64,000 nt of DNA from Thermogutta terrifontis. Its GTDB lineage: Bacteria > Planctomycetota > Planctomycetia > Pirellulales > Thermoguttaceae. The position numbers and the translations under genes were made by a program. Of the stretch, positions 1-9,450 are shown in pieces. Location of the stretch: assembly GCF_002277955.1 (NCBI RefSeq), contig NZ_CP018477.1:2811206-2875205 (forward strand), in the 5' to 3' direction. The stretch's first letter is position 1. Each line of letters begins with the position of its first letter. Below the pieces are notes generated by a model. The model saw only the letters and a list, made by a program, of their open reading frames with translations. It did not search any database and was not told the origin of the DNA.

Positions 1-1
1 T

Positions 2-1045
2 GGAGAGGTTCCGGATGCCCGGTTGGTGGCCTGCTACGACGTCGTTAAGGAGTCCGCCGAACGACTGGCAAGTGAATTTGGATGTAAAGCCTATCACGAT
101 CTGGACGCGTTCCTGTCAGATCCTGACCTGCACGTGGTGACTGTGGCGACCCCGAGCGGAGCCCACATGGAACCGGCCGTGGCGGCTGCTCGGGCAGGAA
201 AACACGTGATCGTGGAAAAACCCTTGGAAATCACGCTGGAGCGGTGCGACGCGATTATTCGCGCTTGCGAGGAGGCCAAGGTGGTTCTCTCCACAATCTT
301 TCCTTCGCGATTCCACGATTCGAGTCAAACCTTGAAGCGGGCCATCGATCAGCAGCGCTTTGGTCGACTGACACTGGGTGACGCGTACGTCAAATGGTGG
401 CGAACCCAGCAATACTACGATAGCGGCGCGTGGCGTGGAACCTGGCAGCTTGACGGTGGTGGGGCCTTGATGAACCAGGCCATTCACAGTGTGGATCTTC
501 TGGCCTGGCTGATGGGACCTGTGAGCGAGATTCAGGCGGCCACAGCCCTATTGGCCCATGAAAGGATCGAAGTGGAGGATGTCGCCGTTGCCGTGCTCCG
601 TTTTCAAAATGGGGCCTTGGGAGTGCTCGAAGCGACAACCGCCGCGTATCCCGGCTACCTGAAGAGAATTGAGATTCACGGCAACCGCGGCTCGGCGGTG
701 ATGGAAGAAGAAGACATCGTCAAATGGGATTTTGCGGAGGAGCATCCCGACGATCAGATCATCAAAGAAAAGATGAAAGCCCGGGTCAGTGGGGGTGGTG
801 GGGCTTCTGATCCGGCGGCGATCGGTCATCATGGCCACGCGCGGCAATTCACGGACGTGGCGAAGGCTATTCGGGAGGGTACCCGACCGCTCATCGACGG
901 GTACGAGGGGCGGCGATCCGTGGAGATCATCCTCGCTGTGTACAAAGCGGCGGAAGAAGGACGGGTGGTGAAACTCCCGTTGGAAAAAGACCCAGACCTT
1001 CAGGCACGCAAGGTGGGAGTCGGCAATCTCCGGCGGGCATCGTAG
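2..1045 (+). CDS. Gfo/Idh/MocA-family oxidoreductase, 5' end cut by window
   Basis: NAD(P)-dependent sugar or inositol dehydrogenase family. The reading frame is open to the left edge of the window (in-frame codons GEVPDARLVACYDV), so the N-terminal Rossmann glycine motif lies outside. Visible family marks are the segment HVIVEKPLE, which contains the EKP motif near the active site, and a C-terminal alpha/beta half with GGGALMNQAIHSVDLLAWLMG, the usual substrate-binding helix with its H-x-x-D-L pattern. A TTG at position 23 could be called as a start but is probably internal. The substrate cannot be told from sequence. Planctomycetes carry many paralogues of this family. No partner gene is close on the same strand; the next gene starts 394 bp downstream. 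Confidence 0.85.
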   Translation, partial: GEVPDARLVACYDVVKESAERLASEFGCKAYHDLDAFLSDPDLHVVTVATPSGAHMEPAVAAARAGKHVIVEKPLEITLERCDAIIRACEEAKVVLSTIFPSRFHDSSQTLKRAIDQQRFGRLTLGDAYVKWWRTQQYYDSGAWRGTWQLDGGGALMNQAIHSVDLLAWLMGPVSEIQAATALLAHERIEVEDVAVAVLRFQNGALGVLEATTAAYPGYLKRIEIHGNRGSAVMEEEDIVKWDFAEEHPDDQIIKEKMKARVSGGGGASDPAAIGHHGHARQFTDVAKAIREGTRPLIDGYEGRRSVEIILAVYKAAEEGRVVKLPLEKDPDLQARKVGVGNLRRAS

Positions 1046-1438
1046 GAATGGGTCGCCTCTCCGGCGTGAGGAGTCCAGAAAGCCACCCACGGCGATGTTC
1101 GGAAAAGCTGAAAGCGTTCTGGTAAAAGCAATACTGTCGAATGTCGGGGCCTCTGGGGTGACCTGCCGCGCGAACTGATCGTGGTATGAGGGTGAGTTAC
1201 CAAATATCGGAGTGGTACATCGGGTTCTAGCGCTTCATTGGAAGAATGGTTGGCAGAGGTTTCGTGGAAAGATGGTCTTGGCGGAACGGCTTATAATTGA
1301 TTAATTTGATCAGCCCGAAATGACGCAGGCCGCACGTTCCCCTTGTTCAAATGTCTGGCGAAGAGCCTGTGGAGGACTGTTCTTTGCTGGCGGTGGCCCT
1401 TGAAACGAGTTTTCGGCGAGAATGCAAGGGAAATTGCA
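1046..1438. other. Intergenic region with a possible -10 box
   Basis: No convincing gene. A perfect TATAAT lies at 1292-1297, about 140 bp before the E2 start, and could be a -10 box for that gene; no good -35 is seen at 16-18 bp. An AAGGG about 8 bp before the ATG at 1439 serves as ribosome binding site. Confidence 0.35.
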
Positions 1439-2785
1439 ATGACGGTAGAGTTTAAAATTCCCAACCTTGGTGAAAATGTATCCTCCGGCGATATTGTTAA
1501 CGTGCTGGTCAGAGAGGGAGACACCATTGTCGGCAATCAGCCGGTGGTGGAATTGGAAACCGATAAGGCAGTGGTAGAGATTCCCTGTCCGTACGCGGGG
1601 AAGATCAGCAAGGTGCTCGTCAAAAAGGGAGACACAGTCAAGGTTGGTCAAACGATTTTAATCGTTGAAGAAGAAGGGGCTGGCGCGGCGGTAGTCCCCT
1701 CGGCACCCTCCGCCGCCGGGGAAGTTAAAGAGGCGGAGAAACCGGCTCCCGCCGTTGAAACAACGGTTTCTGAAAAACAGGCAGGACCTGCTCCACCGCC
1801 CGCGGCCGAGGTTCCAAGGGCTCCGAGTGAGCCGTCCGTGAGTGCCGGGCGACCGGCCGATGATGGACGGTCAACGACGGAACCGATTCCGGCGGGGCCG
1901 GCCGTCCGGCGACTGGCACGCGAGCTGGGCGTGGATCTGCGAACGGTTACGGGCACCGGGCGGTTCGGACGCATAACTCCGGAAGACGTTCAAAAAGCCG
2001 CAACAGGGTTGGTTGCCGGTCGGGTGGGTGTTGGCGTGCCCAGCCCTGTGGTTCCGCCTGGGGAACCGGATCGCGATAACTGGGGCAGTATCCGCCGAGA
2101 AAAGATGAGCAAGATCCGCAAGACCATTGCGGCGCAGATGACCAAGTCGTGGACCACCATTCCACGCGTGACCAATTTCGATGACGCCGATGTGACAGAT
2201 CTGGAGAATCTCCGAAAGTCTGTGCCACCCGACTTCGTTGGACCGGGGATTAAGTTGACGATGATGCCGTTCATTATGCGGGCAGTGGCCATTGCGCTGC
2301 GTCATCATCCGCTTTTGAACGCGTCCATAGACGAACAGAACGAGCAGATTGTTTACAAAGAGTATGTCAACTTGGGGATTGCCGTGGACACACCGCGAGG
2401 GCTGGTCGTGCCCGTGGTTCGTAACGCGGACAAGCTATCGATTCCAGAGCTTGCCCGAGCCCTGGCGACGGTGGCTCAAAAAGCCCGCAATGTGGACTTT
2501 ACCGTGGATGATTTGCGTGGCGGTACGTTCACAATCAGTAACCTTGGGGCCGTCGGTGGAACTTACAGCACACCGATCATCAACTATCCGGAGGTGGCCA
2601 TCCTGTTGGTCGGACGTTCCCGGTGGATGCCGGTCGTTCGTGATGGGCAGATCGTCCCACGTTACATGATGCCGCTGAGCCTTTCTTATGACCATCGTCT
2701 GGTGGATGGGGCAACGGCGGCCCGGTTCTTAAATGAGGTCATCGATTGGCTGCAATCGCCGGGAAAACTATTGCTGGTGAGCTGA
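1439..2785 (+). CDS. Dihydrolipoamide acyltransferase, E2 of a 2-oxoacid dehydrogenase complex
   Basis: E2 core enzyme that transfers an acyl group from lipoyl-lysine to CoA. From the chosen ATG the protein has 448 residues. An N-terminal lipoyl domain (about 1-77) holds the modified lysine K43 in ETDKAVVEIP. A Pro/Ala-rich linker follows (about 85-150), then a peripheral subunit-binding domain (about 154-188, VRRLARELGVDL) and the catalytic domain (about 215-448) ending with the active-site DHRLVDGA (H419, D423). The frame is open 32 codons further up, but that part is unlike an E2; the ATG at 1439 begins directly with the lipoyl domain and has AAGGG upstream. The E3 gene follows after 160 bp. 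Pyruvate versus branched-chain specificity cannot be decided without E1, which is not adjacent here. Confidence 0.93.
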   Translation: MTVEFKIPNLGENVSSGDIVNVLVREGDTIVGNQPVVELETDKAVVEIPCPYAGKISKVLVKKGDTVKVGQTILIVEEEGAGAAVVPSAPSAAGEVKEAEKPAPAVETTVSEKQAGPAPPPAAEVPRAPSEPSVSAGRPADDGRSTTEPIPAGPAVRRLARELGVDLRTVTGTGRFGRITPEDVQKAATGLVAGRVGVGVPSPVVPPGEPDRDNWGSIRREKMSKIRKTIAAQMTKSWTTIPRVTNFDDADVTDLENLRKSVPPDFVGPGIKLTMMPFIMRAVAIALRHHPLLNASIDEQNEQIVYKEYVNLGIAVDTPRGLVVPVVRNADKLSIPELARALATVAQKARNVDFTVDDLRGGTFTISNLGAVGGTYSTPIINYPEVAILLVGRSRWMPVVRDGQIVPRYMMPLSLSYDHRLVDGATAARFLNEVIDWLQSPGKLLLVS

Positions 2786-2945
2786 TTGACCGGCAGAGAT
2801 CACACTGGCCCAGCGACCGTAATACGCGCGAGAATCCAGGTCGTCACTTGCGAAAAGACAGGCGGCAATCTTGTGTAAGCAACCAGGCCGTCTTCGAGGG
2901 CGAAAAGCATCGTGGGGATAGAGAGGAGAAGGAGAATTGTCATCC

Positions 2946-4376
2946 ATGGATCGTCAACTTGTGGTGCTGGGCGGAGGCCCGGGCGGATACGCGGCAGCTT
3001 TCCTGGCAGCGGACCTTGGCTTCCAGGTCACCATCGTGGACCAGGAGTCCCGACTTGGAGGAGTGTGTCTGCTGCGAGGATGTATTCCATCCAAAGCCCT
3101 CCTCCATGTAGCGAGGGCCATGCAGGAAGTCCACGAGCTCAGGGAATGGGGAGTCGAGTATGGAAATCCCAAAATCGATATTCAAAAGCTCCGGGCTCGT
3201 AAGGAACAGGTGCTGACCACCCTGACCTCCGGACTAGCTCAACTGGCTAAAAAGAGAAAGGTTGAGGTGATCCAAGCCCGGGCAAGGTTCAGGGATTCCC
3301 ACACTCTGGAGTTACATGCGGTCAATGGAAAAGCAGTCCCTGAACCACAGTTAAGATTCGAGCACTGTATTATTGCGGCAGGTTCGCGGCCGGCGATTCC
3401 CAGTGTGTTTCAAATCGATAGTCCATTGGTTATGGATTCAACTGCCGCCCTCGAGCTCGCGGCAGTTCCAAAATCGCTCCTCGTGGTCGGCGGTGGGTAC
3501 ATCGGTTTGGAAATGGGAGCAGTTTACGCGGCGTTGGGAAGCCGGGTGACGGTGGTCGAGCTGACGGACGGACTTCTACCCGGTGCCGACCGCGATCTCG
3601 TGCGACCGCTCGCCAAGCGGCTCGAATCGTTGTTTGAGGCCGTCCACCTTAAGACCAAGGTTGTCCGGCTGAAGGTGGCCAGCGAAGGTATTGAGGCGAC
3701 CTTCGAAGGTGATGTGCAGAAGACGAGCACGTTCGAGCGAGTCCTTGTGGCCGTGGGACGACGGCCCAACAGCGATCAACTTGGGCTGGAAAATACGAAA
3801 GTGCATGTCAACGAGCATGGCTTCATTGCAGTTGACCATCAACTACGAACCAGTGATCCCAGCATTTCAGCCATTGGAGATATTGTCGGTCAGCCGATGC
3901 TGGCTCACAAAGCAGCCCACGAGGGAAAAGTTGCCGTCGAGGTGCTCGCGGGACATTCTGCCGCGGTTTTTGAGCCGCGTGCCATTCCAGCAGTGGTTTT
4001 CACCGATCCCGAGATCGCGTGGACAGGCCTGACAGAAACTGAGGCCAAACAGAAAGGAATCACCTACGAGGTGGCCGCGTTTCCCTGGGCCGCCAGTGGT
4101 CGCGCTCAATCTGTCGGACGCACGGAGGGACTGACCAAATGGTTGGTCGATCCGGTCTCAGAACGTGTTTTGGGGTGTGGAATCGTCGGCCCCAATGCCG
4201 GCGACCTCATCGGAGAGGCCACGCTGGCCGTGGAAATGGGAGCCTCCGTGCGCGACGTCGCGGAGACGATCCATCCCCATCCTACGTTGTGCGAAACGCT
4301 CAGCTTTGCAGCCGAGGTGTTTTTGGGAACGGCCACGGACATTTACCGTCCCCGAACGACCAAGGCATCGGGTTGA
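2946..4376 (+). CDS. lpdA: Dihydrolipoamide dehydrogenase (E3)
   Basis: FAD-dependent E3 that reoxidises dihydrolipoamide with NAD+. The FAD-binding GGGPGGY is at residues 9-15 and the redox disulfide is C41/C46 in GGVCLLRGCIPSK. A second Rossmann motif, VVGGGYIGLEMG, binds NAD. The C-terminal dimerisation domain has the catalytic HPHPTLCET (His-Glu pair). The length of about 476 residues is normal. A TTG at 2937 is possible, but the ATG at 2946 places GGAG of AAGGAGAA at a better distance, so it is preferred. It lies 160 bp after the E2 gene on the same strand, and the two probably form one unit. A low-symmetry LLRG between the active cysteines replaces the commoner LNVG, which is tolerated in the family. 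Confidence 0.94.
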   Translation: MDRQLVVLGGGPGGYAAAFLAADLGFQVTIVDQESRLGGVCLLRGCIPSKALLHVARAMQEVHELREWGVEYGNPKIDIQKLRARKEQVLTTLTSGLAQLAKKRKVEVIQARARFRDSHTLELHAVNGKAVPEPQLRFEHCIIAAGSRPAIPSVFQIDSPLVMDSTAALELAAVPKSLLVVGGGYIGLEMGAVYAALGSRVTVVELTDGLLPGADRDLVRPLAKRLESLFEAVHLKTKVVRLKVASEGIEATFEGDVQKTSTFERVLVAVGRRPNSDQLGLENTKVHVNEHGFIAVDHQLRTSDPSISAIGDIVGQPMLAHKAAHEGKVAVEVLAGHSAAVFEPRAIPAVVFTDPEIAWTGLTETEAKQKGITYEVAAFPWAASGRAQSVGRTEGLTKWLVDPVSERVLGCGIVGPNAGDLIGEATLAVEMGASVRDVAETIHPHPTLCETLSFAAEVFLGTATDIYRPRTTKASG

Positions 4377-4644
4377 CCGTTCGAAAGTGGGCAGCCGCGG
4401 GGTCAACGATGTGTGCAAAACCACGGAGGACGTGCCAAATTCGTATCAGAGTGCTGCCGCGATCCGCTGCACTCCAGGGCGAGGCGATATCAAACAGCTT
4501 CCAAGAGAAGACAAGATAAGCAACACAGCCGGACGGCATCGTATGCTAGCAGTGATGTCACGGGGCGTAAAGTCTAATTGGTGACCCAAGAGGCGTCACA
4601 GCAGCAACCACATTTGAGCCTCCGAAGAGTCGAATCTGCGCGGA

Positions 4645-4905
4645 TCAAATGTCCACGTCAGGGCCGAACGGCCAGGTGACCGCGTGGGTGGACTTCCACC
4701 GGTAATTGACCAGATGAGATTGACCAAACGACTCGGTGTGCTCGCCGTTATTTGACGCTTGGTCGCCTGGCTTCGCACCACCGTCGGCCTGAAAAGCCGC
4801 ACCGCAGTGATGGCACGTGACATACTTGCCGAGATAGTCCATGCGGACCTGGACCCGGCGTCCGCATGTTGGACATCCCTGAATGAAATACAATCCGTGC
4901 GCCAT
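4645..4905 (-). CDS. Small zinc-ribbon protein, planctomycete type
   Basis: A protein of 86 residues starting MAHGLYFIQGCPTCG. Two CxxC knuckles, C11/C14 and C31/C34, predict a single zinc ribbon; the C-terminal half is low-complexity and polar. The frame is open 27 codons further upstream, but AGGAGG lies 8 bp before the ATG at 4905, which decides the start. The same knuckle layout recurs at the N-termini of the proteins at 24394 and 18837 in this window, so it seems a domain this lineage uses repeatedly. Function is unknown; a role in nucleic-acid or protein binding is only a guess. Intergenic stretches on either side (4377-4644 and 4906-5246) show no genes. Confidence 0.7.
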   Translation of the reverse strand: MAHGLYFIQGCPTCGRRVQVRMDYLGKYVTCHHCGAAFQADGGAKPGDQASNNGEHTESFGQSHLVNYRWKSTHAVTWPFGPDVDI

Positions 4906-5246
4906 CCGTCGCTCCTCCTTTTCCTCTAAAGATAACTTCCTCTGCGAATTATCGTAGCTTTCTGTTGTCATGACGACAATCCCCACCGCATCTGCACCTT
5001 GGGTCGCAACTGTAGTTGGAAAGTTCCTTCCCTGACGACGTAACCCCGTTGGCGTACCTTAAGTAAGAGGCTTGTCAACGAGACGAGGTTCGCGACCGAC
5101 TAGACTCGTATTCTGAGCGTCAAGCGCTGCGACAGAGCACAAGCTTTATTATGATCAAAACTGGCACCAACTGCAAATGTCCCTTTGATACAGACAAAAT
5201 GGGCGTGCCAGAAATGCTGGTTCGTAATGGGATACCCGGCGGAGAG

Positions 5247-7367
5247 TTACGGGGTTTTCTCGCCAGGAAGTTGCTGGAGGACGCTCCAATACTGCCGGAT
5301 GAGGCCTATGTTGCTCGATTGCCTTGCCAGGGTCAAACCGGCCTGGGCCAGCCTACGGGCTTCTTCCCGGCGGTTTTCTCGGAGAGCGCGATCCACAAGA
5401 GGAAGCAGCACCTTGGCAATACTCTGGCTTTCTGCGGGACGGAACCTGTGCCCTGCCCAGGATTCCGCGAGTTGAGCGGCTTCCGTCCAGAAGTCGACTT
5501 GAAAGACTCTGGAGAGCCGGTCGATTGCGTTGATTCCCGAATCGGCCAGCCCGTACCTCTCGGCCAGTCGGAGAACCTCTCGAAACACCCGATATCGTAT
5601 AGCAGGAGCAAGCGCAGGATTCTCAGCGGCTGCCATCAGGTCCTGCGCCAGAGCCTGGGCATCTGGGATTGACGCGATTTGTTTGATTCTTGCCCCGAAT
5701 TGTTGCTCCAACCATCTGTCCGCTTCAAGCACTTCCGCGCCACTTGCTGGGACGGGTAGCCGGCTGGTGCCGCTACCACCGTTCGGCCTGTATCGAAGCG
5801 CCTCCGCGATCAACTCGATATCTCCACCTTGTGCCCGGGCACGCTCCAGAAGTCTTTGAGCCTCGGCCAAATCGCCCTTAGGGTCCACGGCCAGGAATGC
5901 TGCCAGCAAGATGTCGCTGTCTGGTCCTGGGTGCAGTCGCCGCCGCGCAAGGCTCTCAATAAGAATGGTGGGAATTTCGCGCAGGGCGTAGCGGCGATTC
6001 TGACCGGCTGCCCGAAGGACCAACGAATCGCGCGTAGCCTCGACTACGATCACATAGGTGTCGCCTACCGGAAGTTCCTCGGCGCTTTGCAACGAGGCGA
6101 CGATCTCCGCCATAATTTTCCAGAATTGCTCCACGTCCCGAACGAGTTGGTCCATTGCCTCGACAATTCGGCGATGACTGTCCGATCGCACCTGGGAAGC
6201 CAGCCGGTTGAGCCCCGCTCGGGCCCCCTCCAGATCGCGTTGTGCCAGCGATTCCCAGATTTGATTCATTGTGGTACGAAACTCTTCGGGTAAATCGCTG
6301 AACGCGGACGGATTCCGTGATTCGGCCGACGCCTGGGGGTGCTCCGAAGAATGCCCCGCCCCGCCGGCCGTGGTTTGTCCCGAATTCTCAGTTGCCTGCG
6401 GCGGAGGTGAAGCTTCGCCTCCCACGCCCGACGGAATGGCTAACATACTGCTTTCGCTTGGTGTGGGTGCCTGGGGAGCAGTTGGTGGAGTTGAAGAATT
6501 GTGCGAGCCAGAATTGGAAGCTTCCGCTCCGGGGTTCGATTTTTCGGCAGATGTCGTATTCTCGGACGGTTGGTCGATGAAAGTAGCAGATTCTTTGGCA
6601 CGCTTTTCGCGCTGCGGCGCTGCTCCGCCGATATCACCCTTTTGAGTCGCCGCATCTTTTGTGATGGGGCGTGTTCCAGGGGCCACAGGGAGATCGGCTG
6701 TCTGATCGCTCGGTTTGGAATCGCCACTCGTCGCGGGACTTGATAAGAGCAAGCTCACCCACCCTATGCGCGGTCGGAACGTCCGATAAGTGACGACTAT
6801 TGCCAAAACCAGAAAAGCGATCGCTCCCAGACGGCCCAGCACGGCAAGCCATCTTACAGAAGAAAGGGAATCGCCTTCTTCCAAAACAGTCATTTGCGAC
6901 GCAGGCGAAACTTTGTCTGGGGCGACCGTGGTGGGAGTCGGTATTGAATCGGGCTTTGTGACGGCGGCAACTTGACTCACTTTGCTTTCCGCAAGAGGCC
7001 TTGGGGATTCTTCCGTTCGCTGGCTTTGGGTGGGCCATGTGAAGTGGAGCGACGTGACGTTTCCAGCCTCCAGTTGCTGGTCGTAGATTTTTTTCTTTTG
7101 GGGGTCGCACAACCATTCTTTGGCGTTGCGAATGGTGTCAAGCAACTCGGTCCATTCGGCGACATGTTCTCCGGGTCGAATTTGCCGCACATGAGCCAGC
7201 ATGTTGTCCGCTAGCTGTGCAATCAGTTTAGTGTCGGGTTCAAACAAGGGCACGCCGAAGAGGGCGTAGTAATTGTTTGGGATTCGACCCGGTGGAAATC
7301 CCAACCAAGTTTGGAACGGATTAAAGGGAGATCGAGGATCCGAAGGCGGGTTAGCGGACTTGGACAT
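5247..7367 (-). CDS. J-domain-like membrane protein of unknown function
   Basis: A protein of 706 residues. Residues about 31-99 (NNYYALFGVP to IYDQQLEAG) resemble a DnaJ-type helical module, but the catalytic HPD tripeptide is absent, so it is at best a degenerate J-like domain. A Pro/Ser-rich stretch follows, then one clear transmembrane segment (about 172-195, WLAVLGRLGAIAFLVLAIVV), another long low-complexity Ser/Pro/Glu region (about 200-360), and a helical C-terminal half (about 365-706) with repeat-like, possibly TPR-like, helices. The layout suggests a cytoplasmic N-terminus and an exported C-terminal part. It lies 62 bp downstream of the sulfatase gene on the same strand and may be cotranscribed. 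Such multidomain proteins are common in planctomycetes and mostly uncharacterised. Confidence 0.7.
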   Translation of the reverse strand: MSKSANPPSDPRSPFNPFQTWLGFPPGRIPNNYYALFGVPLFEPDTKLIAQLADNMLAHVRQIRPGEHVAEWTELLDTIRNAKEWLCDPQKKKIYDQQLEAGNVTSLHFTWPTQSQRTEESPRPLAESKVSQVAAVTKPDSIPTPTTVAPDKVSPASQMTVLEEGDSLSSVRWLAVLGRLGAIAFLVLAIVVTYRTFRPRIGWVSLLLSSPATSGDSKPSDQTADLPVAPGTRPITKDAATQKGDIGGAAPQREKRAKESATFIDQPSENTTSAEKSNPGAEASNSGSHNSSTPPTAPQAPTPSESSMLAIPSGVGGEASPPPQATENSGQTTAGGAGHSSEHPQASAESRNPSAFSDLPEEFRTTMNQIWESLAQRDLEGARAGLNRLASQVRSDSHRRIVEAMDQLVRDVEQFWKIMAEIVASLQSAEELPVGDTYVIVVEATRDSLVLRAAGQNRRYALREIPTILIESLARRRLHPGPDSDILLAAFLAVDPKGDLAEAQRLLERARAQGGDIELIAEALRYRPNGGSGTSRLPVPASGAEVLEADRWLEQQFGARIKQIASIPDAQALAQDLMAAAENPALAPAIRYRVFREVLRLAERYGLADSGINAIDRLSRVFQVDFWTEAAQLAESWAGHRFRPAESQSIAKVLLPLVDRALRENRREEARRLAQAGLTLARQSSNIGLIRQYWSVLQQLPGEKTP

Positions 7368-7429
7368 GGTAGCAGTATCGCCCCTGCTGATAAAGCGTTC
7401 TCTGTTCCGGGTGCAATTTGCGAGTGTGC

Positions 7430-8935
7430 TTACGGGTAACTGGCTTCCACGTCGAGAGGCTGACCTGGCTTCCAGTGAAAACGTGGATCCCCCTCCTCCA
7501 GTCGGCCCACAGGCCTCGCTCCTCGCGGCTTCATTTTCTTTGCGGAATCTCCTAAATCCTCGCGCATGGCGTCTGCCAGCCTTTGGATTTGCGCAACAAT
7601 GTCTGGATGTTCTGCCGCTACATCCTGGGTTTCACCGGGATCTTTTTCCATGTCGAAGAGGGCCAGGCCGATATGAGCCCTTTCATAGGGTACAGGCATT
7701 CCGTCCTTCCCGCCGGGCTGTCCGCCCAGAGTGGGATACTCATGAGGAAAGTGAAGCTTCCATTTGCCCATCCGCACAGCATGCAAAGCATCGCCCCAGT
7801 AAAAATAGAGTGCTTCGTGAGGGGATTTTGCCTCCGGCTCGCCAACGATGAGTGGCCAGATGTTTTTACCATCGATTTTGTGGGGCGGCAGTTGCGCATT
7901 AATGCGATAGGCAATTGTGGGCAAAATGTCGATGGTCATCACGGGCTCCCGACAAACCGTCCCTGCTGGCACCGTCCCAGGTTGCCACATGACGCAGGAA
8001 ACCCGGCAGCCACCATCGAACATTGTTCCCTTCCCCTCGCGCAGCGGTTTTGCCGATCCCGCGTGGTCCCCGTAGCTCAGCCATGGACCATTATCCGAAG
8101 TGAAGATCACCAGCGTTCGGGAGGCGAGGCCCAATTCCCGGATGGTGTCCAAAATCTGTCCCACCGACCAATCCACCTCCATCATCACGTCTCCGAACAG
8201 CCCACGCTGGGTTTTACCGCGAAACTTGTCGGAAACGTGCAGAGGTACGTGGACCATGCTGTGTGCCAGGTAGAGAAGGAACGGACGATCCTTGTTCTTC
8301 CGGATAAAACTCACGGCACGCTCGGTGTACCAGGTCGTCAGCATGTTTTGATCTTCGTGGGTTACCTCGGGATCAATCACCCGATTCCCCTCCATAAGCG
8401 GCAGGTTTGGGAAATTCTTACCCGAAGTCGGATGGTAGGGCCACATGTCGTTGGAGTAGGGAAGTCCAAAGTATTCGTCAAATCCCTGGTTGAGAGGCAA
8501 GAATTTTGGGTGATGCCCCAGATGCCATTTACCGATGCAACTGGTGACATATCCTTTTTGCTTCACAATTTCCGCGAGGGTCACTTCTTGAGGATCCAAT
8601 CCGATCTGCGCTCCTGGTCCCAGTGCACCGAAGATTCCGACGCGTACGTTGTAACATCCCGTCATCAAACTGGCACGAGAAGCTGAACATACCGCCTGCG
8701 AGACATAGAAATCAGTGAAAATTCGGCCCTCTCGAGCCATTCGATCGATATTGGGTGTTTCGTAACCTTCCGCACCAAATGGGCCAATATCCGCGTAGCC
8801 CATGTCGTCCATGAAAATGATCACGAAATTCGGCAACTGAGCCTCGGCGGCGGGCTCGGCGGCACTCACCCCACCCGTGCTGCCGATAAGAATGAGGCAC
8901 CCAATCATCCACGCCCAGTGGATTGGATTCCACAT
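7430..8935 (-). CDS. Secreted sulfatase (formylglycine-dependent arylsulfatase family)
   Basis: Hydrolyses sulfate esters, probably of sulfated polysaccharides or glycosides. From the ATG at 8935 the protein has 501 residues and begins with a signal peptide (about 1-26, ending GGVSAA). The metal-binding pair D43/D44 sits in [13 protein letters not shown]. The C-x-A-S-R signature is [11 protein letters not shown], with C83 to be converted to formylglycine. Downstream metal and sulfate ligands are seen in IGKWHLGH and FTSDNGPW. The frame extends 15 codons upstream, but GGGGAGG about 7 bp before the 8935 ATG and the clean signal peptide decide the start. No dedicated sulfatase-maturating enzyme is next to it. 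Substrate is not predictable. Confidence 0.92.
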   Translation of the reverse strand: MWNPIHWAWMIGCLILIGSTGGVSAAEPAAEAQLPNFVIIFMDDMGYADIGPFGAEGYETPNIDRMAREGRIFTDFYVSQAVCSASRASLMTGCYNVRVGIFGALGPGAQIGLDPQEVTLAEIVKQKGYVTSCIGKWHLGHHPKFLPLNQGFDEYFGLPYSNDMWPYHPTSGKNFPNLPLMEGNRVIDPEVTHEDQNMLTTWYTERAVSFIRKNKDRPFLLYLAHSMVHVPLHVSDKFRGKTQRGLFGDVMMEVDWSVGQILDTIRELGLASRTLVIFTSDNGPWLSYGDHAGSAKPLREGKGTMFDGGCRVSCVMWQPGTVPAGTVCREPVMTIDILPTIAYRINAQLPPHKIDGKNIWPLIVGEPEAKSPHEALYFYWGDALHAVRMGKWKLHFPHEYPTLGGQPGGKDGMPVPYERAHIGLALFDMEKDPGETQDVAAEHPDIVAQIQRLADAMREDLGDSAKKMKPRGARPVGRLEEGDPRFHWKPGQPLDVEASYP

Positions 8936-9096
8936 CGCTAATCCTCCCCTGTATAAAGTGACAATGGACGCAAGCAACAAAAGACCCTGTTTATTCTCAA
9001 AAGGGCTTCTCAGGGATTTAAAACACGCAATGCGAATGTGTCAAAGAATTGAGCATGGCACTCTGGGATTCGGTCAATGCTCTGGTTGCTTCTAAT

Positions 9097-9450
9097 TCAT
9101 TCCGTTGTCCCGAGAAATTTTGAGAATATGTCCAAGCCCGGAAGCGGCAGCCCGCCCGTAAACTCTGTCACGAGCTGCATGTGGCGTTCTCGGGCCTTCT
9201 GGATAGCATCTCGCATGGCCCCCACGAGCAGCTCTTCCAGCAAATCTTTGTCCTCCGGTTTCAAAAGTGCTGGTTCGATCGTCACGCGGCGAGGGTCGGC
9301 AAGACCATCGACTTCCACTTTGACCAGCCCGCCCCCGGCGCTGCCCACAATCCGCTCTTCCTTCAGCCGGGCCATGACGCCTTCCAGCTTTTCGCTGATA
9401 TCTTTCGCGTTTCGCAGCAAAGCAGTGAGTTGCGCGAGTTCTTTAAGCAT
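9097..9450 (-). CDS. ybaB: YbaB/EbfC nucleoid-associated protein
   Basis: A small DNA-binding protein of 117 residues that forms tweezer-like dimers on DNA. The N-terminal amphipathic helix (residues about 1-33) is followed by the family beta-hairpin AGGGLVKVEVDGLADPRRV and a C-terminal helix rich in charged residues. AGGAAG lies 9 bp before the ATG. In many bacteria ybaB directly follows dnaX, and here it is also the next gene after dnaX on the same strand, which supports the call. Unusually a 735-bp gap with dispersed repeats separates the two, so it may need its own promoter. Confidence 0.9.
   Translation of the reverse strand: MLKELAQLTALLRNAKDISEKLEGVMARLKEERIVGSAGGGLVKVEVDGLADPRRVTIEPALLKPEDKDLLEELLVGAMRDAIQKARERHMQLVTEFTGGLPLPGLDIFSKFLGTTE

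Noticed and set aside
7583-8686. A 367-codon plus-strand ORF inside the sulfatase gene
   Set aside because: It is the antisense shadow of a gene with a complete sulfatase signature.
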